Shown here: positions 1 through 11,954 of the stretch, piece by piece | How the letters are laid out: each line of letters opens with the position of its first letter | Position numbering within the stretch: the first letter of the stretch is position 1 | Assembly: GCA_017311315.1 (NCBI GenBank) | Contig: CM029627.1 | Coordinates: forward strand, 50,762,797-50,826,796 | Direction: 5' to 3' | Length of the DNA stretch: 64,000 nt | From: Dendrocalamus latiflorus | Lineage: Eukaryota > Streptophyta > Magnoliopsida > Poales > Poaceae | Program-made: the position numbers and the translations under genes | The notes under the pieces: generated by a model | Told to the model about the DNA's origin: nothing | The model's database searches: none | What the model saw: the letters and a program-made list of their open reading frames with translations, nothing else

Positions 1-130
1 GTTACAAAAGCATGAGATTTTACGGCGAACGTCTCAACAATTATGTGCGTCTATAGTGGGTTTCTTCTTTCCTTCTCCTCCTCCTGATCTGGTTATTTAT
101 TCTCTAATGCTGTCTTAGGACTCTTACCTC
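1..130. repeat. Dispersed repeat, copy 1 (second copy near 35060-35190)
   Basis: The first 120 or so bases match a segment near 35060-35190 in the same orientation. Shared stretches include ACGTCTCAACAATTATGTGC and a following TTTCTTCTTTCCTTCTCC run. The two differ by small indels. No coding capacity is evident. The element it belongs to starts outside the window and I cannot name it. Confidence 0.6.
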
Positions 131-1778
131 TTCTTACATCCTTATCTGCCTCCTCGTATGATTACCCTTTCCTCTGTCCCTGTTTTACCTAGTTATTCTG
201 TGTCTTTGCTGGAGTAGTGCAGCGGCTACTCTTGTACTGTTTTCAAAGGAAATCCAGAGCAGCACCTAGTTTGGCCGTACTCATGTACTGCAACTTGGCA
301 ACTTGACACCCCAAAGGTCGGAGCTACGGTGCAACCGTATTCGTTGACTTTCCTAGAACACCTCCACATCAGGTGTGTTGATTTATCTTATTAGAATTAC
401 GATAATACTGATAGAGGATAGTTTGTGGTAGCGGAGTGACGGATTAGGTCACCTTTTCCGATAAGTTTCCTCCTACGACTCTAAGTCATTCTGTACCTTC
501 ATATATACCCTCTGTAAACCACACAGGATAAGTTGACGACTCATTTGTAAATCCTGCGTTTTGTCATTCTCCACATATAGTGATTATCGCCGATTGTGTG
601 CTCGTGGTTTTTCCTGCAAGGATTTTTCATGTTAAAATCAATGTCTCTTATTCATGATTATCTTTGTTATTTCCCTTGTCGATTTCTAACAAGGTGTCCT
701 TTTATGGGGTGCGTTCTTTTTAGCTACGGCTTACGGCTTATAGCTAGAGCTGATGGTGTTTTGCCCTAGCGCGAGCGGTCGTGCGAACGAACCGAATACC
801 GATATACCACTTAGAAAAGGTTGTCCCGATAGGCCACTTCGAAAATACGACGAAAAAATCGACCCATTTGTTTTTTCGAAAAAGCCATAAGCCAGACCAA
901 GGGAATGTGGCCATAGTGTTTGTGCTTGGTTTAAACAAGGGCTGTTTTGCAACAATTCTGTGAGGTTGCAATCCGCTCAGCCCTATTTTTGGACTCGAGC
1001 GAGAAATTTACTTTCGTAGAGGACTCGAATGCAAAAATGGTGAAATTTTAAACTAATTTTTGAAATTTGGAAAACACAGAGGTGTTTTTACAAACATTTC
1101 CGCCTAAACAAAGTTTTGTTTGCTTTTCTGCAAATTTCCATTTTGAAATGTGTTTCCAGGAATGCATTTTGGTGTTTGGAATTGTGCCACCGATGGGTTA
1201 GGCACATATCAGAAAAAGGTTATACGGAATTCTTAAAAGAACAAAACAAACAAATGATTCAAAATTACCACTTCCATGATGAATTAATTCTCTCTAACTT
1301 GGTTTCGCTAGCCATGTATCTACTTTTCTTTTTCTATTTTCGATTAGATGGTAGACATACACGCAAACCCTTGGCACATGCCTATAATTTTGTAGAGGCC
1401 GCATATAAAACCACGACCTCATAGAGTGTGGATATGTGCTAAAGGTAGGCATCCAATTTAACAACCCAAAATTCCCAAAACTAATGTAATTATTTTAAAA
1501 TCATCATTTATGCATTTGTTTTTGGAAATTTTCAGGATTTTTAGCCTTTCTTGAAATAGTTTTGCATTTTCAGCTGCGGAAAATGAATTTATAAATTTAT
1601 TAAAACTTGACCAGAGCCTAAAAATAATTTATTTGAGCTCTGCATATGCTGAAGTTCCTTTACAAAATTTTTTATGAATTTTGAAGTCGATTTGCTAATT
1701 TTAAAAATTTTAACTTGATTTTTACAATTAAATCAATTAGAAAACAAATTTTAAATCCATTTTCTCCCACGGGCCATA
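131..1778. other. Intergenic, AT-rich, no gene recognised; old LTR-like sequence at 1470-1770
   Basis: No coding region with family signatures is seen. From about 1470 to 1770 the sequence resembles 47230-47530, the left part of another LTR-like region. Both share an AATTTTAAAATCATCATTT-like core and the run AATAATTTATTTGAG. This suggests an older LTR of the same family, cut by the LTR that begins at 1779. The open frame at 1116-1424 shows no domain and is probably spurious. Confidence 0.4.
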
Positions 1779-4700
1779 TGTGATACCCTAAAAATAGCCC
1801 TCTACATGGCGTATGCATAATTAGTAGAAAGGGGATACGTGAAAACGAGATACATCGGAATTTTTGGGAGGTGTTGTTTCCTTGGAACGAGTCATTCAGG
1901 AGGAGTTAGAAACAGATTAGATCTCATGCTATGATAAAAGAAAATGTGGGAGAAAGAAAGGGCCAAAATCGAGAAGAAAACCCTAGCTGCTTTTGCTTAT
2001 TTATTCTCATCTGCCTTCGCCAGGAATTCCCGCTCACGCCTTGCGTTGCCGCCTTAGATTTTTCTCCTGGCGCCACACACCATCACTATCCTCCAGCGAC
2101 TGCCGTGTCGCCAGCTTGCCTGCTCTACTATCGCTCATCGCCAGGCCATCGGTTCACCAGCACATGCGCTCCAGCGCTAGCTAGCGTCACATCACTGTCT
2201 GTCCATCGCCATGCGCTTCGCAACGCGCGAGCACATCTGCGTGCTTACACACGCTGCCCGCCATCGTGCAAAAGCCATAAGCCGTGTCATAGCGCCCACG
2301 CCTCCTTCACCCACATGCAATCGCAGCGTGCCAAGTTGCCAGCAGCTGTGCGCAAAAGGACGGCGAGCGCACACACGCTTGACGCACGGCACGTCCTGGG
2401 GCGCACGACCGACGGTTTGGCTCGGCACCAAGGGAAAACAGTAGTGGTTGTGCAAAGATCGAGAAGGAGAAGAGAAGGAAAGGTAAGACAGGGTCCTAAT
2501 TTTGGTGTTCTTCATCTACGTAACGATCTAGACTTTCTTACTAGTTTACAATTTTAGTGTAGATTAGAGTCAAGATTAGAGAGGATAAGTACATTTCACA
2601 TCCGAGATTTGTTTAGTAGATTAGGTTGTCCACCATAATGTTTAATTATGATCTCGGGCACTATATGGGCTAATTATGAGTAATGTCATTTACAAGATAG
2701 TTGTAGAGAAATTTCATTAGTTTTTATAGAATATTTAATCACGATAATTGATGGGCTAGATTAAGAGTTATGATTTTTGTAGGACTACTATCCGGAGATT
2801 ATCGTCTTTTGACAGCATGTTGGTAATCTATAGATTAAAATTATTACATGGACTAATTAGGGTTTTTGCTCTACATGAAAAGTATAGCTAACTATCTATG
2901 GATTCCAGAGAGTCTAAGAACATAAATTTTGGTTGAGTAGAGCAGACATTACGATTTTAGGAATATTGTTGTCCAGAAACCGATTGCTACTGGATGCAGT
3001 TGTGGGAAGCTATTAAATTGACTTGATATATGGTAGAATTAAACTGTAGGCATAACTAAAAATAGGCAACTAACTTGCATGTGTAAATTAATAGATATGA
3101 AAATATTGAGCCTGCTGTCCAGAGAATGATAGATCGGCCTTCTGAGTTAAAAAAGGGGGGGATTAAATGCTTATTTCTTGCCTCAATATTTTCTTTTTGA
3201 ATCAAAGAGAATATCTTTTGCAAGCCATACTTATGTGAAAGTTTGAAACCCATGTGTTTTTTGGAATAACCTGTAAGTTGCAGTTTAATGCTCGATTTTC
3301 TGGAAAAATATTGGTAAGGTATTTAATGTCAAGTCAGGGAAAGGGGGTAGTGCATAAATGACTTTAAGTAACATCTTTGTGAGTGAAACTGATTAAAGGT
3401 GATAGTGTCCTGCTGTAGTTTAATGATAAATAGTGAGTATGAGCATGTCCATTATTACTTGATTGTTATGATTATAGAGAAGGGTGGATCATAGTTGGAT
3501 CGGTTGTATAACTAGAATGTTATGAATTTCCACACTATATTAAATGAATTGGATTATTTGCATCCCAATAGATTATTCTAATTATTTGTGAATGTTGCAC
3601 TAAATATATGTAAGATTTTTGTCTTTAGTAAATATTAATACTAAATTAATCTTTTCTAAGTATACTTGGTGAACATATATAGATGCTTGATTTACATGTT
3701 TCTAGCCATGCTAAATTGACCTTATGTCCTTCAATGAGTGGATGAATATTGTTTCATAATCGTGTGGAACCTTGTTTAGTAGAAGTTATATTGCTGAAGA
3801 TTTGATGGTATTTTGCCCTAAGTTCTAAACATAAGATAAAATTTTTTAACCTTTGATTGTAACTAGTTATGTGTTTGAATCTAGATGTAGGACAACAAAT
3901 AGATTCCATCCTCAAGATAATCGTTGACCGTTAATAAGAATCACTAGAGCACAATGATTATGTGCTAAATTTGGTGTTGAGCGTCACTAGGAGTTGAATG
4001 AATGAAGTTTAATAAATATTTATATTTGTGTGCTTTCTGAGATTGTTGGGTAATAGTTTATTCTTGACTAAAGAGTTTTGCTAGAATATTATGGTTGTTG
4101 CGGCAATCTTGTGATGCTTTGTGAGTTTTTTAAAACTTAGGATGGGATAATAAAATATTATAAAGCAATTTAGTCCGGTTTTGGAAAGCTTTAAGATATG
4201 ATATTAGTAGCCTTTGATATTCTTGTTAAGAGTTTGTTAAATTAGTATACTTGCATAATCGTTGGTAAGTGCATTTGAGGGTAGAGTTATAGACAATGCT
4301 CGGTTATTTCACACAAGAGGTAGAGTTTTCATAAAATCTGGTTGGGTTTAAGTTTGGGAAGTAAATGGTTAGTTCACTACGTGAATGATCAGTTCAAGGG
4401 TGGTTCATTGAAGTAAATAGTCAATTCACTTGTGGATACTCTCATTCCTTTGATTAATTACTTATTAATCATTTTCAAAGTTCGCTTTCAATCTATTTAT
4501 TATATTTACACTATATTATTGCTTTCTACAAAATAACCATTTAGCCATCTCTTGGTAAGCCTTGCATATTATATTGCATTTTTGTTACAAACGACTTGCT
4601 GAGTACTCTATGTACTCACGGCTATATCCATATTTGCTCAGTTGCTAAAGAAGAACCGCATCAGCCAGAGGTACTTGGTGGAGGATTCTTCGATGACTTC

Positions 4701-4984
4701 GTGGATTAGAACTTCACTCTCCAGTAGATTGCCTATGAGCATGTTAAATGGCTACTATGCTTATTTCTGTTTTCCGCTGCTAGTTTCTTAAGCCCTCCTG
4801 GCTATTATCTGTAAGCTTGTCCATAAGGTCACAACTCTGATAATGAGTAATATTTGAGCCCTTTTCTTAGTAAATTGTGATGTAGTTAATATTTCATCTA
4901 TATTTACACTGTGTGCACTAGCGTGATTCTGAACTAGTGCAGAATACATAGGAGAGTCCGGATTTACAAATTCGGGTCTCTACA
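1779..4984 (+). mobile_element. Solo or orphan LTR of a Gypsy-type retrotransposon
   Basis: The segment begins TGTGATACCCTAAAAAT and ends GGGTCTCTACA, the TG...CA boundaries and terminal sequences seen in large plant Gypsy LTRs. A comparable end, TCTGGGTCTGACA, closes the LTR at 17404-21063. A GC-rich leader-like zone lies at 2000-2480, followed by a long AT-rich region. The motif GAGTACTCTATGTACTCAC near 4600 has a counterpart in opposite orientation near 50120. Open frames at 1931-2557 show no domain. No matching partner LTR or target duplication was found, so the exact ends are inferred. Confidence 0.5.
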
Positions 4985-5580
4985 CAATGTTAGGGAATCA
5001 CTCGCCTTTCACGTTAAAAGAAATCCACAGTGGTACAATGACCAACATGGGTCACTCCTAGAATAATCACAAGAGAAATCCACCGACCAAATTACTGCAC
5101 AGGAGTCCATAGTGAAACTAAGCAAATTAGTTGGCATAGTCAATCCCATACTTGACTTGTGGTCGCACGATTAGGTGTACAAAAGAGTGGCATAAAATTC
5201 AGTCCTTAATTGACTCTGATGAGACAAACAAATAAACCCAGATCTTGTGCATTATGGCACCAGTCTCATTCCAAATACTCACTCGAGTCTCCACCAATTT
5301 ATAAAACATTCCCTATCTCCAGTGGTAACTCACGTTCTATCTCCATTGTTCCACAATTTTGAAAGTGTCAGTTGGCAATATTTATGTTGTATTCAATTTT
5401 TGACTAATGCATTTCTATGCATAACCATTGTTTATTAAAAATTTTCCAAGGATGGAGCATTTATAATAAATATCCTAGAGCGATATGTTAAGGGTAATAT
5501 CAACAATCAAGGAAGAAATACATAACAATTGCATGGTATGACTAAGCCTCATTATTTAACATAACCTTTAATTGAATAAC

Positions 5581-5667
<87 letters not shown>

Positions 5668-6215
5668 CATGCACTTTGTAATTTAAAAGCAAAGTAATTG
5701 CATTTGAAGTACTAGGTTCAACATGATATATTAATCATAAGGACTTGTTTTGCTCAACAGTGGATCGCGTTGGTTCTTAATCGACAATGAAAGGGACGTT
5801 CGAAGTGTCGAAATCTATAAACAAGCAAACATCCGCATTCAACATAAATCTAAATAACTTCCAAATTAAATTCAAATGACTTTAAAAATTATTATTTTAG
5901 TTCTGTTGGAAAGATCTTGAATTTAGATAAATTTAGAAACAAAAATCAAGTCATTTGGATTTATGAGAGAGAATGAGTTTTCTAAAGTTTGACCTAACAA
6001 GAAATTTTAAAAAATAGAAAATCCCGACGGATGAGGTCTATAAGGATTTTTTAAAATTATTTTTCTAAATATAAACAGTCTACACCTAACAGGTGGTCAA
6101 GGTCCTCACTCAAACCTTAATCTCGAGTTTAATTAAATTCCCTAATGATCTTGGGTCCATATGTCATACAAATATTAACCACTAATTAATTAGGAACTAA
6201 TTACCAATTATTTTG
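4985..6215 (-). repeat. LTR-like repeat block, paralogous to 50755-51930
   Basis: This block aligns along its length, in the same orientation, with 50755-51930. Examples are TTCACGTTAAAAGAAATC at 5017 and 50778, and GCACTTTGTAATTTAAAAGC at both ends of the microsatellite difference. It carries no coding signature. Inference: it is part of a minus-oriented LTR, because the fuller copy at 49.8-51.9 kb shows LTR-like motifs on the minus strand. Confidence 0.55.
5579..5666. repeat. (AAT)n microsatellite, about 28 units
   Basis: An uninterrupted AAT trinucleotide run lies here. The paralogous copy near 51350 has only two to three units at the same place, so the expansion happened after the two copies diverged. 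Confidence 0.95.
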
Positions 6216-6229
6216 TCCAGGTCAGGATG

Positions 6230-7140
6230 AGATCCAGGATACAACTAGAGGTCAGGACGAGGTCCAGGATACACTGCACCTGTACGTGGTACAATACAAC
6301 GTAGGCTCAAGAAATTGATTTGACTTTACTGACCTCTCAATTAAGCTTGCTCGATTAGCACTAGCACAAGCTAGCAAGGAGTAAAAAACTAGTTCTATAT
6401 AGGTTCAACAGGGAGCTCGCGCCAAATAAAGATGTATGCAGTGCCTAACCCCTCCAGCTAGCTTAAGTTAATGCATGCGCACGTTTCATTACTATTTTTT
6501 TTTCCTTTTCCCGCCTTCATCCCTGTTCCCTTCTAGGTGTCACAATTCCATTGGCTCTGCCCGCAAATGAAACGCTGTTAATTCTCCGTGTTTTACTGAA
6601 AACGGTCATTTGTGTTTTAGCGAAAGCAGCCATTCAGGAGTTACAACAGAAGTTAAAGCATCCGCAGTATTGGAATAAAAGAGCGTCCAAGAAAACGAGT
6701 GAGAGGAGGATGGAACCCATACCGAACACTAGGGGCAAAATCTTCGAGAGCTGTCAAGGAAGCCGCATCGCCGTCGCCGGACTTCGAGTGGATTAAGCCG
6801 CCCCCTGGCTTGTGGAGGGGCAGAGGACTGTCTCGCTAGCAGAGGAGAGCAGGCGGGTGTTGATAGTATAGTGGTGGTGGTGGTGACAGCTGCTGGCTAT
6901 AACTGGGTTAGGGTGTGGGAGGAATTATATAGGTGAGAGAGAGGAAAAGGATGTAAACTGCAGGATTTTGATGCAACGGTGGAAAAAAGTTACTGAAAAT
7001 TTTAAAATTTTCAGCGCCTTAGACAGCCCCAATGGAAATGTATGCACTGCTTAATCCCTTCAGCTAGCTTAAATCAATGCATGTGCCCATTTCATCAGTA
7101 TCTCTTTGTTCACAGGGGCCCCTACGCCACGCGACTATGC
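6230..7140. repeat. Duplicated block, copy 1, with promoter-like and transit-peptide-like sequence on the minus strand
   Basis: The block matches 53310-53430, 53660-53745 and 54624-55275 in the same order. On the minus strand a TATA-like CCTATATAATTCC near 6915-6930 is followed about 40-50 bases downstream by an open stretch rich in Ala, Thr, Ser and Arg that resembles an organelle transit peptide. No intact ATG in that frame was found. The plus-strand frame at 6551-6796 (81 aa) is also conserved between copies but has no recognised domain. Inference: this is the captured or relict 5' end of a host gene. Confidence 0.45.
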
Positions 7141-7289
7141 ACGTGAGCGTGATCTGTACAAAAAAGATAGCATAGGCCACTAACACATCGTTAAAGCCAC
7201 TCCAGGAGTTAGACTCCAACCTGCCGGTGACGAGACAGACAGCGGACTAGTCACCTGCCGTCGAGGACCCCAAACCCATGTGAGTTTTA

Positions 7290-7575
7290 ATCTTGTATTA
7301 GTTTCTATGTTTAGTTGATGTATTTGAGTAGGCTCCGAGATGCAGATTGAGACATTGAGTCATCTCTATCTAGATGCATGTGCACTGTTTTAAGACGTGA
7401 GCAAGAAAACAACAAAGGCGCTAGTTGTGCCGCACCAAAAATACTTTTCCTTGTGTTCAGGAGTTCTTTTGTTTGTTTATGCTTGATTTCTTCTGACATT
7501 CTTGCCGACATTCTTGCCGGTGTGGTTATGTGTGTACTTATCCTACGTGAGTGTGTACTTATCCTACGTGAGCGA
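7290..7575 (+). repeat. LTR-like direct repeat, copy 1
   Basis: The sequence from TTAGTTTCTATGTTTAGTTG onward recurs at 9556-9906. The shared blocks include CTGTTTTAAGACGTGAGCAA and TTATGCTTGATTTCTTCTGA. Copy 1 lacks about 110 bases present in copy 2. A 20-bp unit containing CTTATCCTACGTGAG is tandemly doubled at 7530-7571. A gag remnant lies between the two copies, so these are probably LTRs. Confidence 0.6.
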
Positions 7576-8889
7576 CTAAACAAAAAGTACCGAAGTGTGT
7601 GGTTGGGTGAATCAACTATCGCATGTTTCCATAATAGAGATGGTGATTGATAGTGTTATTTATCAGGTTGCACAGATCCAATTATCTTCAATCCTACATC
7701 GTGAAAATCGGGTAAACCCGCCCTGCATCAGTTGTACCAAAGCTCAAGGTTGATACAATAGGATTTTACCCTTAACTACTATATTTGTTGTTTTTATCCA
7801 TATCTAGAAGAACCACACAAAAATATTGTTTTTTACCGTAGTTTCAATTGAAAATTTTGGTGACTTTTTCTAGGTTTTAATCCATTAGAACCTTACTTAC
7901 ATGCTAATCAAAAATCATTATTTGTGTTGCTTTTGTTTGAGCCATTTTCATCAAAGCTCTATATTTGTGTTTCCTACTGGTGTTGACAAGAAAATAAAAT
8001 CTCAGTTTGACCACCATTGTACTTCCAGTCTAACCACACAACTGGTCTAACCACGATCACCGCTTTGATCTGACCGTATGTACTTTTCAGCATTGAGTTA
8101 ACTTGATATTCGCTTATATCCTTTGTTGACCTTTCTACCCTTTGCGTATACTTTAGTCCTAATTGAAGACTAGCCTTTAAGTATTGCTAGAGCTTTGCAT
8201 ACTTGATATTATTCTTGAATTTTGAAATTGAATTATTGGATATCTTATGAGCTCTTCATATATGTGTGGACATGGTGCAAAAGAAAAAGAAAAGCAAACA
8301 AAAAACAGTATGAAAGAAAGAAAATATAAAAGAAGTAAGAAACAAAGAAAAGAAAGAAGTGATGTGGTCTATAATTTTATCAAGCATAAACCCCTTTCCA
8401 AAGTTCGATATAGTTTGTGATTCTTGTGTGCAAATCTATAGCCCGTTTATATCAATTGCAATGAAGTTGACGTCTTTCTATGACTTGCGCAATACGAGCT
8501 ATTTTGTTTTTCACTTATACCTAGTGTTATAGCTCATTCCTTAGTTGCACTAAGTTCCACTATCATTGTGCGTGAGTTTCTATAATCTTCACTTACATCT
8601 TGAGGTCGTTAATTAGGCATTGATTTTCTAGTTTGGATTATTACTTATTATTCTAATATCTAGAATTTCAATTGCATAGGATTATACTAACCCTCTAAGC
8701 TCCACAAAAATAGCACCTATCATTTATAGCACTTGGACCTTATTCACTTAATCCATGACCTTCATATTGTCTACCGTCATGGGAATACATACAATTCTTC
8801 AATCCATGAAGCAACCATAAGAACTTCGATAAGGAAGAGGTGAGATTGAGCGATTCCGCATTATACACCTACTATTTAGAATAGGAATT
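7576..8889. other. AT-rich internal sequence of an LTR-element remnant, no gene seen
   Basis: No open frame with a recognisable domain is present. The stretch lies between an LTR-like repeat and a gag remnant and is most simply the decayed 5' untranslated part of that element. Purine-rich low complexity occurs at 8278-8360. Confidence 0.35.
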
Positions 8890-9450
8890 TTTGTTTGGTG
8901 CAACTAATCATGGTAGGTTATGAGTTTGCGGAACTTCCATTCTATCGAAGTAATGATCTGGAAGAGTATCTTGAGTAAGAAGGACGAATAGAGATGGTGT
9001 TTGGATTTCAGATGTTTCCCAAAGCCCAAGAGATGGTGTGAACCACTATATAGTTTGAAGACTATGCTTATAGTCGGTGGCAACAACTATTTGGAAGACG
9101 ACTCATTAAATATTGGTTAGATTTGAAGGCAGTCATGAGAAACGAGATTATGATATCCTATTATGAGCGGGAACTACTTCACCATGTCAAGAGCATCACA
9201 CAAGTAAAGCTGTACAAGATCACTATGTTGAGTTGAAACATGCAATGCGTCATGCCAGCATCACTAGTGTATATAAAGAGAAGGCATACTTCAAAGGAGA
9301 TTTGAGTCCTAACATTGTTGCTGCACTTCAACATAAATATTTTAGTAGTATGCATGATCATGTGAATTGTGCTCTTGATGAGGAGAAGAGAATTAAAGAG
9401 AGTCATGCACCGTGGTTCAATCTTAACCAACATTTTAGTTCTTATGCCTT
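8890..9450 (+). pseudogene. Gag remnant of a Ty3/Gypsy-type retrotransposon
   Basis: Read across frames, the plus strand gives the usual gag order of a plant Gypsy capsid domain. It shows a WLDLK...M segment near 9117, then a YYERELLHHV block near 9160, then a VELKHAMRHAS block near 9225-9250, and FKGDLSPNIVAAL near 9292. The family (Retrotrans_gag) has W..LK, Y..EL and F..GL signatures in this order. Several stops and frame changes break it, and no zinc knuckle, protease or polymerase follows. The fragment lies between two LTR-like repeats (7290-7575 and 9556-9906), which supports the retroelement call. The 113-aa open frame at 9233-9574 is only a surviving piece of this gag. Confidence 0.6.
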
Positions 9451-9555
9451 CATTAGTGTGTTACATGAAAAGACGACTGAGCATGGGTGTTTCTCTTTGG
9501 TCAAGGTGTCATATAGTGTTGTCCTATTGCTACATATAGACGTCACGGTTGATGG

Positions 9556-9940
9556 TATTAGTTTCTACGTTTAGTTGACGTGTTTGAGTAGAGTCCGAGA
9601 TACAGATTGACTCCATCTCTATCCGTGTGTACCCCGGGCCGAAGACCGACTTGGTGTAAACGGAGTACGTGTAGAGCAAGGCGAAGCTGAGTCTGATTAC
9701 CATACGAAGTCAAGTTTAAGTCCGAGCCGTTGTCTACTAACCCTATATAATCTAGATGCCTATACTCTGTTTTAAGACGTGAGCAAGGACAACAGCAAAG
9801 GCGCTAATTGCGCCACACCACAAATATTTTTCCTTGTGTTCGTAAGTTTTTTTGTTTATGCTTGATTTCTTCTGACATTCTTGCTGGCATGGGTACGTGT
9901 GTTGATCCTGATTGAAACTATCAATTGGTATCAGAGTCTT
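9556..9940 (+). repeat. LTR-like direct repeat, copy 2, followed by a primer-binding-site motif
   Basis: It matches the repeat at 7290-7575 and is longer. It is followed at about 9925-9940 by ATTGGTATCAGAG, the form of a primer binding site for initiator methionine tRNA. That motif belongs after a 5' LTR, so this repeat has an internal region behind it and a primer site ahead of it. Confidence 0.5.
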
Positions 9941-9951
9941 CGTTTCACTGC

Positions 9952-9967
9952 CAGTGGCGGACCCAGG
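9952..9967 (+). repeat. Lone hAT-like terminus
   Basis: CAGTGGCGGACCCAGG matches the terminal inverted repeats of the hAT elements delimited at 53746 and 61650. No opposite end with an 8-bp duplication was found, so only the terminus is called. Confidence 0.4.
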
Positions 9968-10326
9968 ATTTTACCAAATGGTATGCCACACCAAAATTTT
10001 CATATACAATTCGGTAAAACCATTTGCCAATTCGGTAAATAATTATAAAATTTGCACCGTAATTCGGTATACAGGCATTAAATTCGGCTACATGTTTCTG
10101 AAAAAGAGATGCAATGTCTCCGCTTCTCTTCATAACTGAACAATTTAAAAAAAAACAATAACTCCACGTACGATCGAGGATTCGAGCCTGTCCAAAGTAT
10201 AGAACCAGACCCCTGATTTTGGCCAATTACACTCCATGCAACGCTAACCAATCGTTAGTAAGATCTGAACTGCGAAGTTATAAAGCATCAAGATGAATCT
10301 AACGCATCAACATTTCACAGCAGGTA

Positions 10327-11300
10327 ATGACGTCCAGAAGAGTAGTACAAAATCGTAACCGAAGTAAAGCCGGGGGGGTTCCGCCCCCCGCGCCGAGCCA
10401 CGTCCCCCCCCCCCCCGCGCTCCCCCCGGCCGGCGCGTGTCGCCCGTTTTGGCGTACGGCCGGGGGAGGCAATTCCCTCCGGGTTTTCGGAAATTACGTA
10501 AAGGTCCTTTTTTCTCGCGAAGAGGTCCCTGGATTTTTTCGAAAAAGCCCCTGCAAGTTTTTTCCTACAAAATTTTTTGATTGCGCCCCGCGGGTTTCCA
10601 GAATTACGTATAGGTCCTTATTTACTTACGTACAGGTCCTTACAGGTCCTCGGTTTTTTACGAAAAAGACCTTCGGTTTTTCCTAAATTACGCATGTGTC
10701 CTCGATTTTTTTATTAAAGCCCTGCAGATTGTCGTCTCTTTTACTTCGGTCCACACGGTGGCTGGCGTGGCGTGGCGCCACGCCTACGTGGCTAGTACCT
10801 TTGATGATTCATGGCATGGTAGTCCCGCCGTTTGCCCGGCCCGGAAGCCTCAAATTGATCAAGTATGGAGCGCCGACGAGGCAGCCAATAGTGCCCGTAC
10901 CAAGAAACCCGACATCACTGAGGATAGAACAAACTCCACGACAAGCCTTGTCCGACGTAACCACCTGCATCACCTCACCAACGACGGCGACGCAGCCGAA
11001 GGCGAAGGAGCTTAATGAGCACGACGACGGGATGGTCGCTGCGGTAGAGATCCTAACACACTGAAATTCAATCAACTCGGGGTTCAATCAAATCATCTGG
11101 AAGGAGAAGCGAAGCGACGAGGGGGGATCGGAACGGGATGGCGGCGGTACCTCGCTGCCCCCTGGCGATCCACGCGCTCCAGGAACGTCGGGACGGAGGA
11201 CGGCAGGAGCGCGACGAAGACGAGCGCAGAATGCGGGTGACGCGAAGTCACGGCGCGTGCGGCAAGCCGACAGGCGAACCGTCGGCAGGCAGGATTGACT
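10327..11300. other. GC-rich low-complexity stretch without a recognised gene
   Basis: A G run near 10373 and C runs near 10405-10430 lie in a GC-rich zone. They are followed by degenerate repeats of the form TTACGTANAGGTCCTT (10490-10700). Several long open frames overlap on both strands (10327-10686, 10696-11064, 11088-11506). That is the usual effect of high GC, and none shows a domain. Confidence 0.4.
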
Positions 11301-11404
11301 GAATTCCTGATTGGCGTCGGTACTGCGGCTAGGCCCCATGGTATACCGTGGCTCACCCGGCATACCCTGTGGATCTGTCCCTGTTCAGTGCAATATTGCA
11401 ATAT

Positions 11405-11775
11405 TGGTACGGTGAAGAAAGGGGGACGAGGCGTGAATTCCGGATCTGAAGAATGGAGTGGTCCAGAAAGGTGTTTAGTAAGTGGTACACTGTGTAGGCT
11501 CCACAAATTGACTCTACTGATCTCTCAGTTATCTTGGTGCAGCAGCACAAGTTAGTAAAGAACTAGTTATACCGAGAGTGTTCACTGCGATATTGCATGC
11601 TCACCGAGAGCAATTATGCGGCATGGGCTTGGGGTACGGTGAAGAAAGGGAGACGAGGGAAGAATGCCGGATCCGAAGAATGGAGTGGTCCAGAAAGGTA
11701 TCTAGTACGTGGTACACTTTAGGCTCCACAAATTGACTACTGATCTCCCAGTGATCTTGGTCCAGCAGCACTATC
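11405..11775. repeat. Imperfect tandem duplication, unit about 230 bp
   Basis: Units start near 11408 and 11637. Shared stretches include GAATGGAGTGGTCCAGAAAG and GCTCCACAAATTGACT. Parts also resemble 6260-6380 (GTACGTGGTACAATAC). Just downstream the 25-bp phrase beginning CTATCCACAAACCTATCC occurs twice, near 11771 and 11841. Confidence 0.7.
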
Positions 11776-11954
11776 CACAAACCTATCCACAATTCTAGTA
11801 CGTGGAGCTTGTTGGACAGATTCTTTCTTAAATTGGTAATCTATCCACAAACCTATCCACAATTCCTTCTTCGCTGGCCCTTCACTTTCCTTGGGTGTGC
11901 ACTTTCTGGGACCCCTCTCCTTTCTTCCAAAGCAATAAGCGCATTCCGAAGAAT

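Noticed and set aside
1931..2557. 208-aa open frame on the plus strand
   Set aside because: It lies in the GC-rich leader-like part of an LTR, overlaps frames in other phases and shows no domain.
9952..10320. Complete hAT element starting at 9952
   Set aside because: A similar 8-base word (TTCACTGC left, TTCACAGC near 10314) occurs, but no inverted terminus precedes the right one.
10327..11506. Several 90-140 aa open frames on both strands
   Set aside because: They overlap in GC-rich low-complexity sequence. No conserved motif or plausible start context was seen.
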